The position numbers and the translations under genes were made by a program. The notes below the pieces were generated by a model. It searched no databases. It was not told where the DNA came from and saw only the letters and a program-made list of their open reading frames with translations. From positions 62,001 through 126,000 of the forward strand of contig NZ_JACYHE010000003.1 in assembly GCF_021696945.1 (NCBI RefSeq): 64,000 bases of DNA, in the 5' to 3' direction. This stretch comes from Streptomyces sp. JJ36 (lineage in GTDB: Bacteria; Actinomycetota; Actinomycetes; Streptomycetales; Streptomycetaceae). Below, piece after piece: positions 56,962-64,000 of this stretch. Positions within the stretch are counted from its first letter, which is position 1. Every line of letters starts with the position of its first letter.

Positions 56962-57292
56962 GGTGGTCCCCTTCTCCCGGGCCCGGACGGGATCCCCCGG
57001 CCCTCGCCCGCGAGCCCTGGACGTGTGTTCGGGGAACCGTACGGGCGCGGTGGGACCCCGGCGTTGTGCGATCGGCCGAAGAATCGGCCCGGGTGTCGGC
57101 GTTCCGCACACCGCGGTCCGGCTCGTCCCGCCCCCTGCCCGCGAGGCGCCGCACCGCGAAACGGGTGACCCGCCCGCGGACGCGCGGCGCGGCCGCGCGC
57201 CGCACCGGCACCCGGCCCGGATGATCGTCGCTGACCGGGGTCCCGGCGCCCCGCCACCCACCTCCGACGCGCCGGGCGGCTGGGAGGTCCCG
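56962..57292. other. 331-base divergent intergenic region without a gene
   Basis: This gap holds the promoters of the symporter and of the hyp operon. A minus-strand TANNNT box, TACGGT (57041-57036), may serve the symporter. I could not pick out a convincing hyp promoter or an operator. Confidence 0.4.
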
Positions 57293-59098
57293 ATGCGCAT
57301 CCTGCTGGTGGCGACGGCGTTCAACAGCCTCACGCAGCGCGTCTTCGCCGAGCTCGGCGACCGCGGGCACGAGGTGGCGGCGGAGACGGTGCCGGACGGC
57401 GCGGCCGTCCGCGCCGCGGTGCGGCGGCACACGCCGGAGCTGGTGCTGGCACCCATGCTGAAGGCGGTGATCCCGCCGGACGTGCACCGGGCGCACACCT
57501 GTCTCGTCGTGCACCCCGGTCCGGTCGGCGACCGCGGTCCCTCCTCGCTGGACCGGGCGGTCCAGGAGGGCGCCACCCGCTGGGGCGTGACGGTCCTCCA
57601 GGCCGAGGAGGAACTGGACGCCGGCGCGGTGTGGGCCTCGGCCTCCTGCACGGTCCCCCCGGTCGGCAAGAGCGACCTGTACCGCAACGAGATCGCCGAC
57701 GCCGCGCTGGAGGCCCTGCTGCTCGCGGTGAGCCGCTACGCCTCTGGCAGCGGCAACCCGCGACGCCAGGACGACCCCGGACTGCGGGCCGCCGTACGGT
57801 CCCGGCCGTACCTGCGGCAGCGGGAGCGGCTCATCGACTGGCGGCACGACCCGACCACCACGGTGCTGCGGAAGCTGCGCGCGGCCGACTCGCAGCCGGG
57901 CGTGCGAGACGAGCTTCTCGGCGGCGTCTTCCACCTGCACGGCGGCCACCCCGAGGACCGGCTGCGGGGCCGCCCCGGCGACCTGCTGGCGACCCGGACC
58001 GGCGCGGTCTGCCGGGCCACCGCCGACGGCGCGGTGTGGCTGCCCGCGCTGCGGGAGCGCAGCCCGGACGGGCGGCGCGGCATCACCCTGCCCGCCGTGC
58101 AGGCGCTGGGGGACCGGCTGCCGCCGCTGCCGGAGGACCCCGCCCCGGCGTGGCCGGACCAGGAGGGCCGCCGCACCTGGGCGGACATCCGGTACGCGGA
58201 GTCCGGTGCCGTCGGCTTCCTGCGCTTCTCCTTCCCGGGCGGGGCGATGAGCACCGGGCAGTGCCGTCGGCTGCTCGCGGCCTACCGCCGGGCCTGCGAA
58301 CGTCCCACCTCGGTGCTGGTGCTCGGCGGCGTGCGGGACTTCTTCTCCAACGGCATCCACCTCGGCGTCATCGAGGCGGCCGCCGATCCCGCGGGGGAGT
58401 CCTGGGCGAACATCGTCGCCATGGACGACCTCGTGGAGGCGGTCCTCACCACCACCGACCGGCTGGTCGTCGCCGCCCTGGGCGGCAACGCCGCGGCCGG
58501 CGGCGCCATGCTGGCGCTCGCCGCCGACGAGGTGTGGTGCCGGCGCGGCGCGGTGCTCAACCCGCACTACCGGCTGATGGGGCTGCCCGGCTCCGAGTAC
58601 TGGACCTGCACCCTGCCGCGCCGCGTCGGCGCGGAGACCGCGCGGGCCCTCACCGAGGACGCACTGCCGGTGAGCGCCGCCGCCGCGCGCCGGCTCGGCC
58701 TGGTCGACCGGCTGCTGGAGTGCGGCCCGCAGGCCTTCGCCGGCGAGGTCGCCGCACTGGCCGTCCGCACCGCCCAGGATCCCGGCACCCACCGGCGGGT
58801 GGCCGCCAAGAAGGCCGCGCTGGAGGAGGAGCAGGCCCGCAAGCCGCTCGCCGCCCACCGGGCCGAGGAACTCGCCCGGATGCGCGCGGTCTTCTTCGAC
58901 CCGGGAGCGCCCTACCACGCGCTGCGCGCCGCCTTCGTACGGAAGGAGCCGCCGCCCTTCCCGCCGCCCGTGCCGCGCCTCCCCGCACGCACCGCGCACA
59001 GCCGGGCCGGCCGCGCCCATGCCGGCGGGCCCGAACGGGCGAGCGGGGCGGCGCCCGGCGGCGTGTCAGCGGCGGACGGCGGAGGCCGGATTCTCTAA
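57293..59098 (+). CDS. hypX: hydrogenase maturation protein HypX/HoxX
   Basis: HypX supplies carbon monoxide for the active site of [NiFe]-hydrogenases under aerobic conditions, using formyl-tetrahydrofolate. The 601-residue protein has the two-part build: an N-terminal formyltransferase-like domain (about 1-170; HPGPVGDRGPSSLDRAV) and C-terminal enoyl-CoA-hydratase-like domain (about 280-540; GGNAAAGGAMLALAADEVW and HYRLMGLPGSEYWT). ATG 57293 has GGGAGG upstream. A Pro/Ala-rich tail of about 50 residues follows. It leads the hyp operon, 69 bases before hypA. Confidence 0.93.
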   Translation: MRILLVATAFNSLTQRVFAELGDRGHEVAAETVPDGAAVRAAVRRHTPELVLAPMLKAVIPPDVHRAHTCLVVHPGPVGDRGPSSLDRAVQEGATRWGVTVLQAEEELDAGAVWASASCTVPPVGKSDLYRNEIADAALEALLLAVSRYASGSGNPRRQDDPGLRAAVRSRPYLRQRERLIDWRHDPTTTVLRKLRAADSQPGVRDELLGGVFHLHGGHPEDRLRGRPGDLLATRTGAVCRATADGAVWLPALRERSPDGRRGITLPAVQALGDRLPPLPEDPAPAWPDQEGRRTWADIRYAESGAVGFLRFSFPGGAMSTGQCRRLLAAYRRACERPTSVLVLGGVRDFFSNGIHLGVIEAAADPAGESWANIVAMDDLVEAVLTTTDRLVVAALGGNAAAGGAMLALAADEVWCRRGAVLNPHYRLMGLPGSEYWTCTLPRRVGAETARALTEDALPVSAAAARRLGLVDRLLECGPQAFAGEVAALAVRTAQDPGTHRRVAAKKAALEEEQARKPLAAHRAEELARMRAVFFDPGAPYHALRAAFVRKEPPPFPPPVPRLPARTAHSRAGRAHAGGPERASGAAPGGVSAADGGGRIL

Positions 59099-59167
59099 TG
59101 GGAGCGTCGAGCCCGCCCCGCGGGGAGGGCAGCGCCCGGCGGCACCTTCCACGGAGAGAGACCACCG

Positions 59168-59632
59168 ATGCACGAGATGTCCATCGCGCTGGCGGTGGTG
59201 GAGCAGGTCGAGGAGGCCCTGGACGGCGACGAGGCCGGCACCGGGTCCGTCGGGAGCGTGCGGCTGGAAGTCGGCGAGCTCGCCGGGGTGGTGCCCGACG
59301 CGCTGGAGTTCTCCTTCTCCCTCGCCTGTGCCGGCACCCGCCTGGAGGGCGCCGCCCTGCACCTCGACGCGGTGCCCGGGCGGGCCCGCTGCACCGGTTG
59401 CGGCGCGGAGTGGGCGACCGGCATGCCGCCGCGGCTGTGCTGTGCGGAGTGCGGCGGCGCCGGCACCGAACTGCTGGCCGGGCGCGAACTGCGGATCACC
59501 GCCGTCGAGTACTGCGCGGGGCATGCCGAGGAGAGCGGGGGCGGCCCGCCCGGTGCGGTCCCCGGGGCCGGGGAGCCCGCAGCCGCCGGTCCCGCGGTGT
59601 CCGTATCCGCCCGCGCCCCCGAGGAGGGCTGA
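59168..59632 (+). CDS. hypA: hydrogenase maturation nickel-chaperone HypA
   Basis: HypA delivers nickel to the hydrogenase large subunit together with HypB. The N-terminal MHEMSIA with His2 is the nickel ligand. The zinc site is formed by two Cys-x2-Cys pairs (CTGC and CAEC, about residues 75-97). At 154 residues it is longer than usual because of a disordered Ala/Pro/Gly tail of about 35 residues. GGAGAGAGA precedes the ATG. hypB follows 2 bases later. Confidence 0.95.
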   Translation: MHEMSIALAVVEQVEEALDGDEAGTGSVGSVRLEVGELAGVVPDALEFSFSLACAGTRLEGAALHLDAVPGRARCTGCGAEWATGMPPRLCCAECGGAGTELLAGRELRITAVEYCAGHAEESGGGPPGAVPGAGEPAAAGPAVSVSARAPEEG

Positions 59633-59634
59633 CC

Positions 59635-60534
59635 ATGTGCCGTGCCGTCGACCTGGAGCAGGCGGTCCTGGCGAAGAACGACCGCAGTGCCGAGGCCCTG
59701 CGCACCGAACTCGCCGCCCGCGGCACCGCCGTGGTCAATCTGCTCTCCAGCCCCGGCAGCGGCAAGACCGCGCTGCTGGAGGCCGAGCTGCAGCACGCCC
59801 GGCGCCGGGGCGTGCCCGCCGCCGCCCTCACTGCGGACCTGGCCACCGAGAACGACGCCGTACGGCTGGCCCGCGCCGGCCTCCCGGTCCGGCAGGTGCA
59901 CACGGACGGTCTGTGCCATCTGGAGGCCGGCATGCTCCGCGGCCACCTGGAGGGCTGGCTGCCTGCGGACACCCGGCTGCTCTTCGTGGAGAACGTCGGC
60001 AACCTCGTCTGCCCCGCCTCCTACGACCTGGGCGAGACGCTGCGGGTGGCGCTGGCCTCGGTGACCGAGGGCGAGGACAAGCCGCTGAAGTACCCGACCG
60101 CCTTCGGGCTCGCCCAGCTCGTGGTGGTCACCAAGAACGACCTCGCGGAGGCGGTCGACTTCGACCGGGAGGGCTTCCTGCGGAACGTACGGCAGGTCAA
60201 CCCGGGTGTCGAGGTGCTCTTCACCTCCGTACGCACCGGCGAGGGCGGCGGCGGGCTGCTGGACCGCGCGCTGGCCGCGGCGGACGGCGGCACCGTGCAC
60301 GCCCCGGTGATGGCCCGCACCGTCGCCATGGACGGGCACCACCACGGGCCCGCGGCCGGTCACGGCCACGCGCAGACCCACGACCACGACCACGCGCACC
60401 GTCACGGCCACGCGCACCGTCACGGCCACGCGCACGGTGACGGCAACGGCCAGGCTCACGGTCACCTCCACACCCCCGCCTCCGCCCAGGCGCCCGCCCC
60501 CGCGCCCGGGCCCGCGGAGCACACGCCCCGATGA
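59635..60534 (+). CDS. hypB: hydrogenase maturation GTPase HypB with C-terminal His-rich tail
   Basis: HypB is the GTPase that drives nickel insertion. The 299-residue protein has a P-loop SSPGSGKT (about residues 39-46), the metal-binding ENVGNLVCP and the GTP-base motif VTKNDLAE. Residues about 235-279 contain 18 histidines, mostly in His-Gly-His-Ala steps, a likely nickel store. In many bacteria such a stretch is N-terminal; here it follows the GTPase domain. The gene overlaps hypF by 4 bases (ATGA). Confidence 0.95.
   Translation: MCRAVDLEQAVLAKNDRSAEALRTELAARGTAVVNLLSSPGSGKTALLEAELQHARRRGVPAAALTADLATENDAVRLARAGLPVRQVHTDGLCHLEAGMLRGHLEGWLPADTRLLFVENVGNLVCPASYDLGETLRVALASVTEGEDKPLKYPTAFGLAQLVVVTKNDLAEAVDFDREGFLRNVRQVNPGVEVLFTSVRTGEGGGGLLDRALAAADGGTVHAPVMARTVAMDGHHHGPAAGHGHAQTHDHDHAHRHGHAHRHGHAHGDGNGQAHGHLHTPASAQAPAPAPGPAEHTPR
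60397..60432 (+). repeat. two exact 18-bp repeats coding part of the HypB His-rich tail
   Basis: Units begin at 60397 and 60415 and each encodes a His-Arg-His-Gly-His-Ala step. A partial third copy follows. Such repeats allow the tail to change length by slippage. Confidence 0.8.
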
Positions 60535-63008
60535 CCGCGGACGCCCCCCTCGCCCCGCCCCCGGCCGGCCGGGTCCGGTGCCGGGTCACGGTGCGCGGCG
60601 TGGTGCAGGGCGTCGGCTTCCGCCCGTTCGTCTTCGCCCTCGCCGGGGAGCTCGGCCTGGCCGGCCACGTCGCCAACACCGGGAGCGGCGTGGTCGCCGA
60701 GGTCGAGGGCGAGGAGACGGCCGTCACGGCCTTCTGCGAGCGGATCGCCTCCGACGCGCCCCCGCTCGCCGTGGTGGAGTCCGTGGGCCGCGAACCGCTG
60801 CCCGCCGCCGGCCCGCAGGCCCCCGGCGGCTTCACCATCGCCGACTCCCGCGCGGACGGGCCCGCCCGCACCCTGGTGCCACCGGACACCGCCACCTGCG
60901 ACGCCTGCCTCACCGAGCTGGCCGACCCGGCCGACCGGCGCCACCGGCACCCCTTCGTCACCTGCACCCACTGCGGCCCGCGGTTCACCATCGTCACCGG
61001 GCTGCCCTACGACCGGGCCGCCACCACCATGGCGGACTTCCCGATGTGCGAGCGGTGCGCGCGGGAGTACGCCGACCCGGCCGACCGCAGGTTCCACGCG
61101 CAGCCCGTGGCCTGCCACGACTGCGGGCCCCGGCTGCGGCTGCTGCTGCCCCCGGCGGGCGGCGGCCCGGACGGCGGCATGGACGGCTTCGCGGGCGCCG
61201 CCGCGGACTCCCCGTCCGACGCCGCCGGCGACCCCGTCCGCCGCGCCCGGGAGCTGCTGGCCGCCGGCGCGATCGTGGCGGTCAAGGGGCTCGGCGGCTA
61301 CCACCTCGCCTGCGACGCCGGGAACCCGGAGGCCGTACGGCTGCTGCGGCGGCGCAAGGGCCGCGCCGCCAAGCCGTTCGCCCTGATGGCCCGGGACGTC
61401 GCGGACGCCGAACGGCTCGCCCACCTCGGCCCCGCCGAACGGGAACTGCTGACCGGCCCCCGCCGCCCCATCGTCCTGTTGCGCGCCCGCCCGCCCGGCG
61501 CCCGGCCGTCCGACGCCCCCGCCGTGGCCGCGGAGGTCGCCCCCGGCTGCGCCGATCTCGGCATCATGCTCCCGTACACCCCGCTGCACCACCTGCTGCT
61601 GGGCCTGCCCGGCGACCCGCCCGGTCCCCGGCTCCTCGTGCTGACCAGCGGCAACCTGGGCGGTGAGCCCATCGTCACCGACGACGCCGAGGCCCTGCGT
61701 CGGCTCGCCTCGCTCGCCGACGCCTGGCTGCTCCACGACCGGCCCGTGCACGTCCCCTGCGACGACTCCGTGGTGCGGGTGGTCGACGGCGCCCCGCTGC
61801 CCGTACGCCGCTCCCGCGGCTACGCGCCCTTCCCCGTCCCGCTGCCGGTCCCGGTGCGCCCGGCCCTCGCGGCCGGCGGCGACCTGAAGAACACCTGCTG
61901 CCTCGGCGAGGGACGCCGAGCCTGGCTCTCCGCACACATCGGGGACATGGACGACCTCGCGACGCTCACCGCCTTCGGCGCCGCCGAGCGGCACCTGGAG
62001 CGGCTCACCGGCGTCCGGCCCGGGCTGCTGGTCGCCGACCGGCACCCCGGCTACCGCAGCGCCGGCTGGGCCCGGCGGCACGCCGCCGGGCGGCCCGTGC
62101 GCACCGTGCAGCACCACCACGCGCACATCGCCGCCGTGCTGGCCGAGTCGGGGATGGACGGTACCCGGCAGGTGCTCGGGGTGGCCTTCGACGGCACCGG
62201 CTACGGCGACGACGGCGCCGTGTGGGGCGGCGAGTTCCTGCTCGCCGACTACGCCGGCTACCGCCGCTTCGCGCAGCTCGCCTACGTGCCGCTGCCCGGC
62301 GGCGACGCGGCCGTGCGCCACCCGTACCGGATGGCCCTCTCCCACCTGCGCGCCGCCGGGCTGCGCTGGGACGAGGACCTGCCGCCCGTCGCCGCCTGCG
62401 CCCTCGACGAGCGCCTGGTGCTCGCCCGGCAGCTCGAGCGCGGCCTGCACTGCGTGCCCACCTCCAGCATGGGCCGGCTCTTCGACGCGGTGTCCTCGCT
62501 GACCGGCGTCTGCCACCACGCCGGATACGAGGCCCAGGCGGCGGTCGAGCTGGAGGCGGCGGCCGCCGCGTACGAGGCAGCCGTCGGGCCCGTGCCGGAG
62601 CCGCCCGGCACCGGCACGGGCGGCGGCTTCGAGCTGCGCCGTACCCCGCGCGGCCACCTCGCCGCCGACCCGGCGCCGCTGCTGGCCGCGCTGGTCGACG
62701 GGCTGCGCCGGGGCGAGGCCTGCGGGCTCCTCGCCGCCCGCTTCCACGCGGCGGTGGCCGGCCTGGTCCGGCGGCTCTGCGCGGCCGCCCGGGAACGGCA
62801 CGGCACCGGCACGGTGGCGCTCAGCGGCGGCGTCTTCGCCAACGCCGTGCTCGCCGGAGCCTGCGTCCGCGGGCTGCGCGAGGACGGCTTCACGGTGCTG
62901 ACGCACCGTCATGTACCCCCGAACGACGGCGGTCTGGCCCTCGGCCAGCTTCTGGTGGCGGCCCGTGCCGGCGCCGGGGACGGCGCCGGAAGCGGGACGA
63001 CCCCGTAG
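60531..63008 (+). CDS. hypF: carbamoyltransferase HypF
   Basis: HypF uses carbamoyl phosphate and ATP to make the carbamoyl group that HypE turns into the cyanide ligands of the NiFe site. The 825-residue order is: acylphosphatase domain (about 15-105; VRGVVQGVGFRPFV); two zinc fingers (Cys-x2-Cys pairs about 120-200, CDAC, CTHC, CERC, CHDC); YrdC-like domain (about 235-420; KGLGGYHLACD); and Kae1-like domain (about 440-815; QHHHAHIAAVLAE, FDGTGYGDDGAVWGGE, ALSGGVFANAVL). All parts are present. ATG 60531 overlaps the hypB stop. Confidence 0.96.
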   Translation: MTADAPLAPPPAGRVRCRVTVRGVVQGVGFRPFVFALAGELGLAGHVANTGSGVVAEVEGEETAVTAFCERIASDAPPLAVVESVGREPLPAAGPQAPGGFTIADSRADGPARTLVPPDTATCDACLTELADPADRRHRHPFVTCTHCGPRFTIVTGLPYDRAATTMADFPMCERCAREYADPADRRFHAQPVACHDCGPRLRLLLPPAGGGPDGGMDGFAGAAADSPSDAAGDPVRRARELLAAGAIVAVKGLGGYHLACDAGNPEAVRLLRRRKGRAAKPFALMARDVADAERLAHLGPAERELLTGPRRPIVLLRARPPGARPSDAPAVAAEVAPGCADLGIMLPYTPLHHLLLGLPGDPPGPRLLVLTSGNLGGEPIVTDDAEALRRLASLADAWLLHDRPVHVPCDDSVVRVVDGAPLPVRRSRGYAPFPVPLPVPVRPALAAGGDLKNTCCLGEGRRAWLSAHIGDMDDLATLTAFGAAERHLERLTGVRPGLLVADRHPGYRSAGWARRHAAGRPVRTVQHHHAHIAAVLAESGMDGTRQVLGVAFDGTGYGDDGAVWGGEFLLADYAGYRRFAQLAYVPLPGGDAAVRHPYRMALSHLRAAGLRWDEDLPPVAACALDERLVLARQLERGLHCVPTSSMGRLFDAVSSLTGVCHHAGYEAQAAVELEAAAAAYEAAVGPVPEPPGTGTGGGFELRRTPRGHLAADPAPLLAALVDGLRRGEACGLLAARFHAAVAGLVRRLCAAARERHGTGTVALSGGVFANAVLAGACVRGLREDGFTVLTHRHVPPNDGGLALGQLLVAARAGAGDGAGSGTTP

Positions 63009-63022
63009 AGCGAGGAGGACCC

Positions 63023-63427
63023 ATGTGCCTGGCGGTACCCGGCAGAGTGGTCGGCGTGCACGAGCGTGACGGCACCCGCATGGCCGAGGTGGACTTCGGC
63101 GGCGTGGTGAAGGAGGTGTGCCTGGAGTACCTGCCCGACCTGCGGGTCGGCGAGTACACCATCGTCCATGTCGGCTTCGCGCTCCAGCGGCTGGACGAGG
63201 AGTCGGCCCGGCAGACCCTGGAGCTCTTCGGGCAGCTCGGCCTGCTGGAGGAGGAGTTCGGCGACGCCTGGCAGCAGGCGGCGGAGGAGAGCGGGGCGCC
63301 GCTGCCGGCCGGCACGGTCCCCGCGGCGCAGGCCGCGGCGACGCCCGCGGCGGGAGGCCCTGCGGCCGGTCCTGCGGCAGGGCGGGGGCCGGTGGCGGAG
63401 ACGGAGAGGCGGGAGGCGCGTCCGTGA
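63023..63427 (+). CDS. hypC: hydrogenase assembly chaperone HypC
   Basis: HypC carries the Fe(CN)2CO unit with HypD and delivers it to the large subunit. The N-terminal [10 protein letters not shown] has the essential Cys2, followed by [38 protein letters not shown]. The core is about 90 residues; a disordered Ala/Pro/Gly tail extends the protein to 134. GAGGAGG lies just upstream of the ATG. The stop overlaps hypD GTG (GTGA). Confidence 0.96.
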   Translation: MCLAVPGRVVGVHERDGTRMAEVDFGGVVKEVCLEYLPDLRVGEYTIVHVGFALQRLDEESARQTLELFGQLGLLEEEFGDAWQQAAEESGAPLPAGTVPAAQAAATPAAGGPAAGPAAGRGPVAETERREARP

Positions 63428-64000
63428 AGTACATCGACGAGTTCCAGAACCCGGACCTCGCCCGGCGGCTGCTGGACGACATCCACGCCACCGTCACCCG
63501 CCCCTGGGCCCTGATGGAGGTGTGCGGCGGTCAGACCCACACCATCATCCGGCACGGCATCGACCAGCTCCTGCCGGAGCAGGTCCGGCTGATCCACGGC
63601 CCCGGCTGCCCGGTCTGCGTCACCCCGCTGGAGGTCATCGACAAGGCCCTGGCCATCGCGTCCCGGCCGGAGGTGATCTTCTGCTCGTTCGGCGACATGC
63701 TGCGGGTCCCCGGCACCGACCGGGACCTGTTCCGGGTACGCAGCGAGGGCGGCGACGTGCGGGTGGTGTACTCGCCGCTCGACGCGCTGCGCCTCGCCGA
63801 GGAGCACCCGGAGCGCGAAGTGGTCTTCTTCGGCATCGGTTTCGAGACCACCGCGCCGCCCAACGCCATGGCGGTCCACCAGGCCCGCCGGCGCGGCGTG
63901 CGGAACTTCAGCATGCTGGTCTCGCACGTCCGCGTCCCGCCCGCGATCGAGGCCATCATGACCTCCGAGGACTGCCGGGTGCAGGGGTTCCTGGCCGCAG
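63424..64000 (+). CDS. hypD: hydrogenase formation protein HypD (partial, 3' end beyond window)
   Basis: HypD is the iron-sulfur scaffold on which the Fe(CN)2CO group is built with HypC. About 192 residues are visible. The motifs [15 protein letters not shown] (active-site Cys), [11 protein letters not shown] and [14 protein letters not shown] are intact. GTG 63424 overlaps the hypC stop. The gene runs off the right edge; hypE would be expected next. Confidence 0.96.
   Translation, partial: MKYIDEFQNPDLARRLLDDIHATVTRPWALMEVCGGQTHTIIRHGIDQLLPEQVRLIHGPGCPVCVTPLEVIDKALAIASRPEVIFCSFGDMLRVPGTDRDLFRVRSEGGDVRVVYSPLDALRLAEEHPEREVVFFGIGFETTAPPNAMAVHQARRRGVRNFSMLVSHVRVPPAIEAIMTSEDCRVQGFLAA

Noticed and set aside
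53438-59020. Minus-strand open frame of 1860 codons across pucR-type, symporter and hypX genes
   Set aside because: It is a shadow frame of high-GC genes: it contains the real symporter region only in another frame, has low-complexity Arg/Gly/His translation and spans convergent genes with a strong terminator in the middle.

Overview
The window is high-GC actinobacterial DNA, almost certainly from a Streptomyces chromosome. The evidence is the very strong G/C bias at third codon positions, frequent GTG starts with 4-bp stop/start overlaps, several leaderless promoters, an F420-dependent reductase, and a glnA2-glnE-malR-malEFG-aglA-amylase-pullulanase order that resembles the Streptomyces core genome as I remember it (not checked). 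I recognise 50 protein genes, two of them cut by the window edges. I saw no rRNA, tRNA, CRISPR array, insertion sequence or phage gene. All identifications come from reading motifs; no database search was run.

Region 1 (1-15.2 kb) is housekeeping and export: an MFS exporter cut by the left edge, a hypothetical protein, an F420H2:NADP oxidoreductase (npdG), a small membrane protein, an M50 protease, a DrrAB-type ABC exporter, panB, a 14-TM drug exporter with its TetR repressor, a membrane-anchored EEP-family hydrolase, a glutamine-synthetase-like enzyme (glnA2 type) and glnE.

Region 2 (15.2-31.2 kb) is the starch/maltodextrin locus. A secreted alpha-amylase and a very large amylopullulanase cut starch outside the cell, MalEFG imports maltodextrins, and AglA hydrolyses them inside. 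Two LacI paralogues bracket the operon. The malE and amylase promoters share a -10 element and a nearly identical operator.

Region 3 (31.2-38.3 kb) is signalling and accessory: a Tat-exported PhoX/DUF839 protein, a TetR regulator, a NarL-type two-component pair, a Gfo/Idh dehydrogenase and an ECF sigma factor with a SnoaL-like tail divergent from a DoxX protein.

Region 4 (38.3-51.4 kb) looks like a xylan-utilisation locus: GH10 xylanase with CBM2, a Gfo/Idh-DUF6807-cupin cassette, a BxlR-like LacI repressor, an ABC importer of BxlEFG type, a GH3 beta-xylosidase and a CE4 deacetylase. The importer operon and the dehydrogenase operon carry matching promoter/operator arrangements, which suggests one regulon. 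The 3' end of the xylanase gene contains a 27-bp tandem repeat that multiplies its own stop codon.

Region 5 (51.5-57 kb) holds a Cys-rich micro-protein overlapping an ion-channel-like NAD-binding protein, a PucR-type regulator and an AGCS amino-acid:cation symporter. Region 6 (57.3-64 kb) is a [NiFe]-hydrogenase maturation operon, hypX-hypA-hypB-hypF-hypC-hypD, running off the right edge. No hydrogenase structural gene lies inside the window.
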